Part shown: positions 30,568 to 42,935 of the stretch, in pieces
Position numbering within the stretch: the first letter of the stretch is position 1
How the letters are laid out: the number at the start of each line of letters is the position of its first letter
Source of the DNA: Linum tenue
Lineage: Eukaryota > Streptophyta > Magnoliopsida > Malpighiales > Linaceae
DNA: 64,000 nucleotides
Direction: 5' to 3'
Assembly (NCBI GenBank): GCA_946122785.1
Contig: CAMGYJ010000002.1
Span: 37,390,495-37,454,494, forward strand
Program-made: the position numbers and the translations under genes
The notes under the pieces: generated by a model
Told to the model about the DNA's origin: nothing
Database searches by the model: none
Seen by the model: only the letters and a program-made list of their open reading frames with translations

Positions 30568-33128
30568 CTAGTTTTTTGACCCGCGCTTTGCGGCGGTTAG
30601 AAAAAAAATTTATTTTATAAAAAATTTGGTAATTAGTTGAAAATATTTATTATATAACCACTCAGGTAAGATATTTTCATAAATTTTGCGTAGTGACTTA
30701 AACATTATGAAAAATTTATGCAATATGCTTGTTTAATAGATACATAATAAGAAATAACTATCGCTCTATAAAATTTATGTAGCATTTTAATAATTATGAA
30801 AAGTACGTAATATGTTTGTTTAATAACCATACATAAGAAATAACAATCACTCCATAAAATTTAGGCAATGTATTCATAATTTATGTAATTGTTATAGAGA
30901 AGTGTTACACTAATCTTTCGTAATGGTCTAATAAAAAAATCAAATTAAAAAATGTATCACATTTATTAAACTGTTATGTAGAAGTAATTGATCTTACAGA
31001 ACCTTTGCGTAATGCAAATTATGAGATGATTAATAGTTTAGTTAATAATAAAGAAATCCCGGTACAAAAAGTATTGTATTTGTTTAATTGACTATCGATC
31101 TATAAGTTTACGTAGTGGATTAATTATTACGAAAAAATTATATAAAAATTTATTTAATTGATACATGAGAAAACCATCCCTCCATTATTTTTGTGTAATA
31201 AATTTATAATTCAAGTAGTTTTTATAGAATAGTGTTACATAAATTATATTTTATGTAATTTGTGTGTTCTAATAATAATCAAGTACCTAAAGTGTAGAAT
31301 TATTATCCCTCCGTAAGTTTACAGAATTGAACAATGTTAAATAACTCGGTTGTAGTGTACATTAATTAGATGGTGGATATTTTAGTTAATAATAAAGGAA
31401 TAAAGTTAAGGAAAATATCACTTTTGGTTAAAATATGATGTAAAAAATAACTCACCTTACAGAAACTTTGCATAATATAAATTAACGATATGGTCAATAG
31501 TTTAGTTAATAATATAAATTTTGGTTCAAACTTATAATACATAAAACTTACATAATTTGTTTGTTTAACTCATAAGAAATAACTATCACTAAAGAACATT
31601 TGTGTAGTGTCTTAATCATCATAGTAGACTTAAATAATACATTCTTAATTAGGGCTTTGCTACGGTGACTTGCACAAACGGTCGACCTCTTCACTAATAT
31701 GGCCGACCTATTGGACAAAACGATCGACCTCTTCACTGATATGGTCGACCTATTTGGACAAAATAGTCGACCTCATTGTTGGAATGGTCGACCATATGTA
31801 CTATTTTCCATTTTACTATGATCAACAAATGGTCGACCTTCTCCACTAAAAGGTCGTCCACTATACAAAAAATGGTCTGCCACTTCCATCAAGTGTTCTA
31901 CCTCTTTTCCCAAACGGTCCACCGCTTTCAATAATTGGTCCACCTGATGAACTATTGCTAGTGATATCATCATATATGCTTGCTAGTAAGAGATATAAAA
32001 TTAGTACAAATACTGCAAGCATAGATGATAAGTTTCTCGAGTGATTGTTCTCCCGTAGATTTGAAAAATATCCCGTTTATTTATTTCTTATATTTAACTT
32101 ACTCTATAGAGACTTTCATCTTTCCATCAAATTCTAAGTTTTCTTGTTTCTATCCTATAGTTGTCTTGTAATGGATCAACTTTGTTGCTATTGTTGTTTA
32201 GATGCTCAAAGAGTAGAGTATATTTGTTATACAATTGTCTCACAGGTCGACCTATTTCCGAAAGCGGTAGGCTGGTTGACTCAAGTAGTAGACATTTTGA
32301 TGGAAGATGTCGATCATTTTCTTGGAAATTGATCGACCACTTGGTGAAAGAGGTCGACCACTTGAAGGTAAGCGTGTCATCAGGTCAACCCATTTTTGGA
32401 AGGGGTAGACTGGTTGACTCAAGTGGTAGAGCACTTTGTGGAAGAGGTTGACCATTTCCTTGGAAAGTGGTCGACCACTTAATTGGAAAGGCCAACCATT
32501 TTCTCCAAATTATAGTGACTTGCAAGTCACAATAGGCATACTCTCTTAATTAATACATAAAAAACAATTAGGCATCCATAATTTGTATGTAGTGGTTTTC
32601 TATTTTACATGACTGTTATTGAACGGTGATACATAAGTATTTCATAATGTGTGGTCTAATAATAAAATCAAATTGATGCAAATTGATGAGATAATATATA
32701 TATTAGTTAATAATAAAGGACTTACTATTAGAGCACCGAAGTTAAGAAAATTATCACATTTGAATAAAATGTAACGTAAAAATAATTGACCTTACAAAAG
32801 CTTTTTGTTATGTATATCGATGAAATGTTCTAACAATTTAGTTAATAATAGAAAATTCCTTTCAAACTTTCATATATAATACCTAGTTTAAGCTTTCTTT
32901 CAAACTTATAATACATAGTTTAAGTGAAATATTTGTAATCATTACGGTATTGTCTTAATGAACTTACATAACACATAAACTATGACATTTGACTTGTTAA
33001 ATTTTGTAGCATTTACGTAATGTATTTATATGTTACTTAGTAGTTGTAAAATGTCATTATGTGAGTCTTACGTTATTGATGGTCTTTTTACGTTAAAAAT
33101 AAGTATCGTTTCGTATTCATTACTTGAC
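30568..33128 (-). mobile_element. Helitron-like element, 3' end defined, 5' end approximate
   Basis: On minus the 3' end reads a hairpin (CCGCCGCAAAGCGCGGG), then TCAAAAAACTAG followed by host T (plus-strand CTAG at 30568-30571). A hairpin a few bases before CTRR, with insertion before T, is the Helitron signature. The body is AT-rich with recurring words such as 'tttagttaataata' and 'gtttaatagatacata'. It contains no Rep/helicase, so it is non-autonomous. The 5' TC end was not located; the end given is arbitrary. A foldback element (31652-32543) is inserted in it. Confidence 0.55.
31652..32543. mobile_element. Foldback MULE-type element with GGTCGACC-repeat arms (892 bp)
   Basis: The 9-bp duplication TCTTAATTA flanks it (31643-31651 and 32544-32552). 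The ends are imperfect inverted repeats sharing GTGACTTGCA. The left arm (about 31679-31945) and right arm (about 32245-32490) are made of degenerate units around the palindrome GGTCGACC, with phrases such as 'cgacctcttcacta' on the left and 'gaccacttggtgaaagaggt' on the right, in inverted sense. The central 250 bp is unrelated. No ORF. It sits inside the Helitron-like body. Confidence 0.75.
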
Positions 33129-33306
33129 ATATTTTTGTAATATTAATCACATAACTTAGGTTCATTTTGAAAAAAGAACATATCATAGATTTATAATGAA
33201 TGGGAAACTTATAATGAGTATTTTTATAATATTAATCACATAACTTAGGTTCATTTTGAAAAAAGAACATATCATAGATTTATAATGAATGGGAAACTTA
33301 TAATGA
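33129..33306 (+). repeat. 89-bp direct tandem duplication
   Basis: Two copies of a unit starting 'tatttttgtaatattaatcac' and ending 'gaaacttataatga', almost identical (one early g/a difference). Near-identity implies recent duplication. Confidence 0.9.
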
Positions 33307-34266
33307 ATATGGAAACCTTCTTTGTAAAACTAAACAAAAGGGGAAATAAAAAAATGGAGAAGTTTGGCCAACCTCCGTGTGATACTTAGGGAAGAAAATT
33401 ACTTAAATTAGGTGATGACAACAAAACTGGCCATACAATATAAAATCCCATAATGAATAGTGAATACGGAGAAAAAATCATGTGCAACAGTGCATATTGC
33501 TTGGGCTTTTAATTAATTGATTGATGTTCGTATCATTAACAAACACAATTGTAAGTCAAATGACTTGGGGTTAAGTCTGAAAGTTGCAGAGCCCTTAAGA
33601 TTAAGATACCCACTAAAAAGAGCAAAAATCAATTACCCAAGAATTTGTGGCCTAATGTACCGTTAATTTAATTTGAAGCGGAGTTAATTGTATTGTAGGG
33701 TGGATAAAACGGACCACTGACTTTGACTTCATTGTGTGTGGCTTGGTGGTTACCGGCAGGCTACCAAGAAGGCCAGAATGGACGTGTTTGATGTGAGGTG
33801 ACTTCAATCAGACGGTTGCAAACAGATAGAGGTGGCGGGTAAGGATTGGCATGAGTAAAAACATCATGGAGTGGGGCCAGGAATGATGAGGTGTCGAGCG
33901 ATGAAGTAGTGTCGTGGTAGGAAAATAAATCCGCCTGTGGTGCTCACAATTGTTGGGTGGATATAGTGAAATTTTTGTATGCGAGAAAAATAAATTCGCC
34001 TATATAACAGTCAAAATCGCGATTTTACGTTAAAATATTTTGGTGACTTATACGTGTAAAAATGTAAGCTTTTAAATTTTAAAGCGTAGATTTTACTACA
34101 TTTGTAAGTGAAAAGCGCGATTGTACGTAAAAGCATTTTGATGACCTGGAAGTATAAAAGCGTAAACTTTTAAACTTTAAAATGTGATTTTCACTACATT
34201 GAGGAATTTTTAGATGTTTTTTACCATTGGGCTTTAGTATTATACTTTTGACATTTCGTTTGAGTC
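33307..34266. other. Intergenic, with a diverged ~100-bp tandem pair
   Basis: No gene. Positions about 34010-34109 and 34110-34207 are two diverged copies of one unit (shared words 'gcgattttacgt', 'ttttggtgac', 'taagcttttaaa', 'gattttactacatt'). Confidence 0.55.
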
Positions 34267-34274
34267 CCTATGGC

Positions 34275-34941
34275 TAGGGGTGAACAAAACCACACGTAAA
34301 CCGGCCCAACCGTTCAATCCGATCCAACCCACCCGTATTTAGCGCTAACCAGTAGAAACCGACCCAACCCGTGTTCCAACTATTGTCATAAATGTTCCTA
34401 TACAAAACATATTTGTGTGGTATATAAGCATATTTATAAGAAAATTAAGATATTTTATCATATTTTTCTCTTGTGGTTTCCCTAGTCTAATACATTATTC
34501 TACTTAAAATTTAGACGTATATTTCGTATAGGCTACAATTCACATAATTTTTTGTGTGTACAATTTTAGAAGAATGATATATTATGAATAAGTTCACTTA
34601 TAACTATTTTAGTTTATTTTGACAATTTTTTGTGAGAAAAACTAGACTTATGTTGAAGCAAATTGTATTTCACTTATGCATTTTGATACTTTTCGTTTTG
34701 ATTTATTTGTTTAAAATTTGAATTAATTATATAATATTTTTTGGTATAGAATAGTTGTGTCTTTTGTGTTGGGTTGGGTTCTTAATTAAAAGTATCTCCA
34801 ACCCGACCCAACCCAACTATGAACAAACCGTAGGGTTCTAAAATTTTGGGTGGGTTTGGATTTGGGTTTTCAAAACCGTAGTGTATGGGTCGGATGATTA
34901 AAATGACCAAACCCGAACCACCCGACCCATGTACACATCTA
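34275..34941. mobile_element. hAT-type non-autonomous element (667 bp)
   Basis: The left end TAGGGGTGAAC is matched by an inverted right end (GTACACATCTA). The 8-bp flanks CCTATGGC (34267-34274) and CCTATGAC (34942-34949) agree at seven of eight. The interior is AT-rich with 'aacccgacccaaccc' words near the ends. No transposase. Confidence 0.75.
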
Positions 34942-34949
34942 CCTATGAC

Positions 34950-35538
34950 TTGGGTCTTAGCTCTTATCCCAACGAAATCGATTGTTCACAAAGAGAATCA
35001 CAAGGATTCAAATATGATACTTCCTACATTAAAAAAAAAACTCTAACATAATATTAAAAATTAGTTAGACTCAATAACGTGATTTATCGACCAACCCTCA
35101 ACTACAAATTTGATACAATTTTATTCATGTAATAAGTCCAAATAGGAAGTACAGGTCATGATAAATACAACTTACAATAAAACAAAATATGAATACGACT
35201 ATTCTATGGAGGATGTAAATATCCAAACATCATGTGTTCAGCCTAAATCAAACTCCTCTTGAAAAAAGAAAAGGAAATTTGCACATTTCTACTTCAATTT
35301 CTCAAAGCTTTTTCGTATCATCATGAGTTAGAGTTGCGTGAAATCCCTATCATGTAACAGAAATAGGAGCGGGTAACAAAATGAGGTTCTACATTTGTTT
35401 TAACAACATCCTTAATCGTCACTAAATAATGCAAGGTTATGGAACAGTAGGTAATACGAGGTTTTCCAGTTTTTAACTGGGCAATGGGCTTGAAGTTATT
35501 AAGGGATAAAAAGGAAATCAGCATTATTTACCCATTTG
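34950..35538. other. Intergenic, no gene recognised
   Basis: AT-rich single-copy-looking sequence. The small minus ORF at 35321-35524 has no motif and is probably chance. Confidence 0.4.
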
Positions 35539-35546
35539 ATGATAAG

Positions 35547-35985
35547 CAGGGGCGGAGACACAGTATTAAAAGGGTGTGCCACGGCACACCCTTGGATCGG
35601 GCTAAAACATCAAAAAATAGGGGTATTAGTTTATGCTATAGCTAGGATTTCAACGTGGAACCCCCTTACTATTAGCTTTGACATCTTCCACTAAACCACA
35701 ATTACTTACATGATAAACTAATACGTTTTATTGCATATATATAATTTACTGTTTACAAATAATAAGTAAATTAAATTAAAAAACCTCATAATTACATATG
35801 CTTATTCAAGAAGTAAACAAAAATTTAACCCTAACAAGCGAGCTTCTTGATAGTCTTGATGATGAATGTATTTTACAGACTTTTCAAAATATGAGAACCC
35901 GTCGTGGGTCACTATAAAATATTGATAATCATTTTAATTTTTTTAAATTGGCACCCCCTTACCCAAAATCCTGACTACGCCACTG
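35547..35985. mobile_element. hAT-type MITE (439 bp)
   Basis: The perfect 8-bp duplication ATGATAAG flanks it (35539-35546 and 35986-35993). The left end is CAGGGGCGGAG and the right end CTACGCCACTG, imperfect inverted repeats. The left part has the self-complementary 'gggtgtgccacggcacaccc'. No ORF. The 61368-61747 element has related ends. Confidence 0.85.
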
Positions 35986-36099
35986 ATGATAAGCTTACCA
36001 TAAAACAGAAGGGAGCTTGCGATTTGTCTGTACCCATATGGCAAATGAAATCGAGCCTCTTTTTCAGTGACTATTGAGAAATTTATGCCTTACCAGTTA

Positions 36100-38050
36100 C
36101 TAGATAGTAACCCGGTCTGTTGGCCGGTTGCAATGCAATAATAGTAATCGATCATGGTTTCAAGGTAGTTTCTTAGTTTTTACCATTCAGTAAGTCAAAC
36201 TATTCAATTACAAAAGAAAAAAAAATAGCATCCATCACACATATTACTACATTGTAATCAGTGTCTTCGTAGGTTCCGATTGAAATTAAAATGATAAGAC
36301 TCATGCAAGGGAATATAAACTCATAATAAATTTAATGACAATATTAAAGGTATTCCAAGATGACTGGTATCAGTAATTTACCGTCAAGAATCTCCATCAT
36401 CAACTCTACTATGTTCATCGTCAACATGCGCTTCTTTTTGTACATGTTTTGAGAAGCAAATTAAAAGAAAAAACGTAACCACATATGAAATATCATTTTC
36501 ATGACAAAAGAATCCACCTCATTCCGGTTACAAATGTTGTTGGATATCATTGATTATGTTCGAAAATGTTAATTGAGTTATGGAATTTGTGATGTTGTAC
36601 TCACTAAACTTGATATGAAACTTCAACTTCATTCCATTTTTTGTAAATATTTTATTCCTTCTTTTAATATGATATGAGGGAGAGGAGGTATTGTTCTTCC
36701 ATGATTAGCATCCACATCAGTGCAATTACAAAAACAATTGCATTTGTGCTTTTTTTGAATAATCTTTTCTCAAGCAAACATAGGAGTTTGATCTCTTGTT
36801 TTTCTCATCATAAAAATAATCAGAATAAAATAATTTAAGATGCATTTTAACATTTCAACATAATAAAAAAGATTGTTATTGTCGTGTTATCTAGAGTGAA
36901 ATCCAATTAGTTCAAGAATATCGAGATTAGGTAGCACCAAGGTGTCACTTATTTAAGAGAATAAATTGTTCCCTCAAAGTTGCCCAATCACCAATAGATG
37001 AACATTCATGTACTAAATTAATAAAGTAAGAAGTGCTTGCATACTTTGATGTTGAGTACATACTTTGATGTTGAGAAACAAAGAGGAATTCAATTTTATT
37101 GAATTAGTAACAGTTGTGCTTCATAGAGTACAAAAATCTTTTGTATCTAAACTGAATCTTAAAAAATTAATAAAACCATGAAATTTTACAATAAAAATTT
37201 ATACATGTAAGTTGTTATTCCCACTTGGTTGATATTGATAAATGATTCAAACTTCATAAAAAAATTGAAATAAACTTGTAACTCTTTACTCTTTAGTTTT
37301 GTTTGGTTGATGTTTCACGTATAACACATTTAATACACATGATTAAGTTATTAAATTGATAATTAAACTATTTTATATTTAATTATAATAATAGTTTTCT
37401 AAAGTTTAGTGTCCTGCGGAAAAACAAAATAAAAAGTCCATGTGATACGGGAGTAGCTTATGTAAGTGTACCAATAAACCTAGCTCCATCGGGAAAACAA
37501 TTAAATTAGATTAAAACGTTGTATACACAACTTGGAGCTTAATCCAGAATCTATAAAATTACAGAAAGTGAGATACACTATTTGGTCGAGACTTAATGTT
37601 TTAGTGGATAAGAATTTTGGTATCGAATGAATGAATTTGAAGTTAAAAAAATAAAATCTAAATTTCATTCAAAATTACTTCCTCAAAATTTATGAAATTC
37701 ATTTATACCAAACGGTATGTTAGAGGTAGATTGTTATCTAACTACTGTTATCTTTCATATTGTTGTATCTTCAAATCATATGATTTTTCTAACCCGATAA
37801 ACTTTAAAATCAGAGTTGAAATGAATGAGGTATAGTCCTTTAAATTTATAGGAGATTATATTGAAAACAAAACCACTATGATATTGACCCATAGTTTGAC
37901 TTCTGAGCAAAGTTTTTTTTATGATGTTTCTTTTTCAATAACAATAATGTTATGTTTTTTATAGTCGGGGTTTTAATTAAAATATTAGTTGTTTTTTTAT
38001 ATATAAAAAGGGAAAATTATCCTTTCCAAAATCACTCAAAAAGTTGGAAA
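36100..38050 (-). mobile_element. Helitron 3' end on minus; body extent uncertain
   Basis: On minus: CCGGCCAACAGACCGGG hairpin, TTACTATCTAG, then T (plus CTAG at 36100-36103). The hairpin is nearly the same as at 58470-58485 and 40603-40619, so one Helitron family is involved. The body to the right is AT-rich and noncoding; the 5' end was not identified, and the right limit given is only the start of the next element. Confidence 0.5.
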
Positions 38051-40630
38051 TCTATCTATCTATCTATCTATTCTATACTATATATTATGGCAATTCAAAA
38101 AAAAATTCTTGCCACATAAGCACTTGGAGGATCCACAATTTGCCAAGTTGGACAACTTTTTTACAAACAAAAAATTAGTTATTAATGTATTTATGGAGCT
38201 ACCTCTCTCTTCTTTAATATTTCCATTTCTTTTATCCAATTATTCTTTTTCATTTATTCATTAATTTTTTTGTTTTTAATAATAAGTTACATGATGATAA
38301 ACTTAACCAAACACACATAAATAATAATTTTTTGTTAAATAAACAAAATATAAATAAGAAAACATAGAGTGACATATATCACATTTATTTAAATAAAAAA
38401 TATCTGATTAAACCTTAGGAAATAAATTTTCTACTCATTTTTACTAAAATTCAATTATAAGTTACATTTTGAAGAAAAAATAAACAAACATACATATAAA
38501 CAATTATGTTTTAATGGATTAAACCAAAATATATACGAAAAGAGAGAAAATAAACATTTGATATTCAATTACCTTTGAAAAATAAACTATATTACTCTTT
38601 ATTTTGTTACAATGAAACACTCTCTTATTTGTACAGTATATATCTATAAAATAAAACTGTATTATTTAGAAAAATGTCAGAGTATAATCTTGATCGAGTA
38701 GTTACAGTTATTTATTTAAAAAAATTTCTTATTCATTCAGATCATGTTCTACCTTAAATTCTTCAAATGAAGAGGAATCGCACATGCAATAATTTGATAA
38801 TGTGACCTAAGTTCACATTAATAATATTTGCTCTATATCCTGTTGATTGAGCAAGCTCTATTGAGGTTCTGGGTCGTATGCTAAGAAATTTTCTTTCAGA
38901 CTTGGAGTTATCTTCGACGATTATAAATCAAAATTTTCAAAATGACTTAAGTATGATTGTTGACGAACTTTGACTTCGTACCCTAGGATGAGACACAAAA
39001 TTCCTTGAAAAATAATAGATGTGAAGGTTAGAAAAATCTTTGTTCAGAATCTACGATAAACATCACGTTTCATCAACTACTAACCTAGGCATTTACAAAA
39101 TAAAGGTTGGCATTTTTAGTAAGATCGTCAATTGGGATAAACATATTTATCCAACAATCAAGTATCTTTATCCAATAATCTCAACTCTCAAAATTGGTTG
39201 TTAGTTCGTCTAGACTCGAGAAACACGAATTAATATATGTTGTATAAGATAATAAGTTAATGCAAATAATCAAATGAAATACACTGATAGTGTTCAAATG
39301 ATAAGACATTTTAAATGCACTTAAAATATGTGTGTATTGGAGACACTCTTTATCAATTATTAATATATAAGTGATAAAATCTTTGAAAATTACACATTCA
39401 ACAATCATGTTAAGACCAAAATCCTTGATAGTGTGTGTGAGTGCCTTAGATTGAGATTCTAAGCCAACATATAAACAATGACCACCGGTTGAGGTTTAGT
39501 ATAAACTTCAAGAATTAACAATTGATACATATTGTATAATATACTAAATTTAAGTGTCTGGATAAAAAAAACAAACATCCAAAATGAAAATGAGTCGATA
39601 TTAGAGAATTTAGTCATCATGAGGGCTACGGTGTGTGTCAAGTTTCAATATGGATGAATAAATCCAATAATGAAGTATCTTTACTAAGAATTTCTCACTA
39701 AAAAGTCGTAATTTTTACAACATTGGTCGAGAGTTCGTTCAAACTCGAGGATCATGAATGTGTATTGGATTTCCAAAGGATCTAAAATCCCAACCCCTTT
39801 CGAGGGCTAAATACCTCTGATCACAATCATAGGTGATAAAGTAGAATGAAAAAGAAGCAAAAAAGAACATAACCTCTGATACGATGAACATAATAAAACT
39901 ATATTGAGCTATGATCCTGTCATCCCTACCTTTTTATTCTCCATAAAGGGGACGGCGGGAGAGGATAAGAAATAAATAGTAGGATCTTAGTATTTGCCTC
40001 TTTATAATATTACATATCGTACGATAGACAACCCCAATGGTTGTCTGGCGTTATGGGGGTAAACGCGAGATCTCTAGATAATTTTGAGTCTAATATACAC
40101 ACACACATATATATACATGTATATATAATATCAATGTATACTATACTTAACTCAAGATACGATAGAAGATAGGTATTACGAAGTATGTGCATAAATTAGA
40201 GGTTACAGAATTAGGGACTAGAGTTCACCTATTAGAGGTTAGGGTATAGTATTATGCCCCAAAAAACTCCGGTTAATTCGGGTCTAAATAATAAAACTCA
40301 ATGGTCGTATAGTAGTATGAACACAAGAGTATAGCGTACTCCTGGCGCACGCTAGCTTGAACTATATATATGTGTGTGGTTCAGGTTGGCGTACGCTAAA
40401 TATTAGTGTTTTGGTTGACAAATTTTGACATAAGTTCTAAATGGGACGTGACAGCGGCATAATTTAAGATTCAGAAACCGAAGCATCACAAGTGAGTGTG
40501 CTAAATATTGGAAATTTCAATATAGACATACTACAAACTCTGTTATAAAATATTTAGAAGATCCAAAATGATTTAAACATATAAATTATAAAATAAATCT
40601 CTCCGGCCAACGGGCCGGGTAAAAAGCTAG
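38051..40630 (+). mobile_element. Non-autonomous Helitron (about 2.56 kb)
   Basis: The 5' end is TCTATACTATATATTATGG at 38072 (or the TCTA repeat from 38051, preceded by A), followed by 'cttgccacataagcacttgga', which is typical of plant Helitron heads. The 3' end is the hairpin CCGGCCAACGGGCCGGG, then TAAAAAGCTAG ending at 40630 and host T at 40631. No Rep or helicase motif. The interior is AT-rich with an (AC)(AT) tract near 40095-40130. Confidence 0.75.
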
Positions 40631-41764
40631 TTTAGAATTAAGCATGTTATAGTGGAGAACCTCTTAATATTAGTGTTCCGTTATAGATGAAGTATAAGCC
40701 TTATGGTACTCTAAATTTATTTCAAGCCCAAAGTAACCACACGAAATTTTGGATTACACTGCCCACCTATATAAGTTCCATTTAGTTTGTAGCTATTTGT
40801 CGTTTGGTGAGTTTATTTTGAATTAAACTGCCGACATACGTACATATATATACTTGTATAAATTCATAAAATCCCCACGAACACTTGTATTGTATGTCCT
40901 GAATATAAAAAAAAAAAAAAACAAAGAAAAAGACAAAGAAGCTCTTCCTTATTATGCGCAGAAGGCTGGAAAAAGAGAATGAGATGGGTTTCTAAGCGGA
41001 ACCTTCTTATATGATGGGAGGAGGAGGAGGAGGAGAGGAGAAGCTCGAATCATCATAATATACTATGTACATAAGCATAAAATTGACACTGGTAATTAGT
41101 TAGTTAGTTACTTTAACAACAACATTCCAAGTGTTTGAATTAGCTTTTGCCTTGCGCAATACTAGTAATTGTGGAATTAGCTACTTATGTTACTACATTT
41201 TTCACCCTTTTGGTTACACTTTCCTCGAGCTTAGCTAGTGCCAAATATCGTTCTTTCTATCCGTCAATGCAACACATTGATTACAAATGAGAGCAATATT
41301 CACCTTTTTATTTAATGTTATAGCGTAAAATAATTTGACCTTAAATACAATATAGTTCAGTCTGAAACTTCAATTGGCTTTAATTAAATGGGTCAATCTG
41401 ACTATGCACAACAAGTTGGTTGGGCCATAGGAATCTTAAATTTTTAGTTGTTTTGCCCACCATCGACACCACCGTGTTGTTTAACTACATTGTGATGTCC
41501 AACGGATCTGTGATTTTGGTGAGCCTAACAACATCGCAGTGGACAACCACATCGCGAGTCCAACAGCATTGTGGGATCAAAACATTTAGTGTTATTTCGT
41601 ATGAACTCAACATCGTGGAATTTGTGGATTTGCATTGCTCGCTTACCACGCGGAGCTGTGGTGCAATGTGGATCTGGTGGAGCTACACTGACTCACTGTA
41701 GCCTTAGCCACAGCGTTGCAGTTCCAATAGCGTTGCAATAGGGTTGCGGTGTGGGTCATGGAAC
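40631..41764. other. Intergenic; right part rich in CATCGCG/CATTGTGG words
   Basis: An A run at about 40909-40921 and a GGA-repeat at about 41022-41037. From about 41480 to 41764 the sequence is GC-richer, with recurring 'acatcgcg', 'gcattgtgg' and 'gcgttgca' words; similar words resume at 46616-46789 on the far side of copia-1. So an older repetitive unit was probably split by copia-1. No supported gene. Confidence 0.45.
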
Positions 41765-42048
41765 TGTTAGCGGGTTTGGGTTTTTGGGTTTGATTAGTGT
41801 GGCCCATGTATGTAGTATCGGTTTGTAGCCCAGTAGAGCCCTAGTCAGCCGACGTATGTAAAGGGCTAGAAGAGGAGAAGTTGTATAAATTGATTATGTA
41901 ACCTACCAACGAGACCTATGAAAAAACTAATAATATTCTCAGCTCGGAGAGGTAAAACTCTCCCGTGGACTAGTCCCGTTATCGGGGAAACCACGTAAAT
42001 CTGTGTGTCGTTTATTGTTCAGTTCAGTTCATTTCAGCAAAATCAACA
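41765..42048 (+). repeat. 5' LTR of copia-1 (284 bp)
   Basis: TGTTAGCGGG ... AAATCAACA. Contains 'gtataaattgattatg' as TATA-like sequence near 41882. The 3' copy (46343-46615) lacks a 10-bp 'ttcagttcat'-like piece near the end. Confidence 0.92.
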
Positions 42049-42935
42049 TGGTATCAGAGCTTTCTATGACCGATTCTGATCGGCTGTCTGTTCGGCTCAA
42101 TTCGAAGAACTATGCGTTATGGGAATTTCAGTTTCGTATCTTTGTTGAAGGCAAAGGACTTCTTCCACTGTTGGATGGTTCTCTGCCGAGGCCTCAAGTC
42201 CCGCCGGCTACGGCACAGGAGCTTGAGCGATGGGTGCAAAATAATGCTCGGATCAAGTCTTGGATTCTCGGATCGGTGGATCCGAATATTGCTCTGGGAT
42301 TAAGGTTGTTCACGGCTGCGTCGGAGATGTGGACCTATCTGGCTTCGACATACTCGACAACAAGTGTCGCTAGGCAATTCGAATTGCAAATGGCGCTCGC
42401 TCGATTGGAACAAGGGGACCTGGATGTGACGGCATATTTCCAGGCTGCTCAGCTGCTTTGGACGGAGCAGGACCTCTTGACTGCTTCGCTTCGACCAGCG
42501 GCAGTGACGGCCGATGTTGTTGCTGAGCGCAATCAGGTTCGGCTGATGCACTTCTTGATGCGGCTTCGGCCTGAGTTTGAGAATGTCAGAGCGACGTTGC
42601 TTAATCGGGAGGACATCAAGTTTGAAGGGGTGTTGAGCACGCTGGTCAGGGAAGAGACGCGATTGCGTACGCAATCACAGCTGGACGCGCGGCCTGGCGT
42701 GGGTGATCATGCTTTTGCTGCTGGTCATTCACGTCGCCATGAGGTTTCCTCTCCTGCTGTGGGCGATGAAGCATTTGCGGTGGGGAAGCCGCAATTTCAG
42801 CGAAGAGTTCCGGTGTCGGAGCTTACCTGCTATCACTGTCAAGAGGTTGGTCATGTTCAAAAATATTGCAAGGTTCGCAATTTTTGTGTGTTTTGCAAGA
42901 AAGGAGGGCACATCATCTCGGATGCCGTCGGTTGA
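42048..42935 (+). pseudogene. Copia-1 gag
   Basis: Starts MVSELSMTDSDRLSVRL; the ATG is made of the last LTR base plus the first two primer-site bases. The copia-type gag region contains NYALWEFQFRIFVEGKGL and FELQMALARLEQGDLDVTAYF. Near the end is a CCHC knuckle (CYHCQEVGHVQKYC) and a second partial CxxC. The frame shifts at about 42920 (a single base missing in 'gatgccg' compared with the expected ISDCRRLK reading), so gag runs out at a stop at 42935 while the true continuation lies in the next frame. Confidence 0.8.
42049..42060 (+). promoter_or_regulatory. Primer-binding site of copia-1 (initiator tRNA-Met)
   Basis: TGGTATCAGAGC immediately after the LTR end. Standard for plant copia elements. 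Confidence 0.92.
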
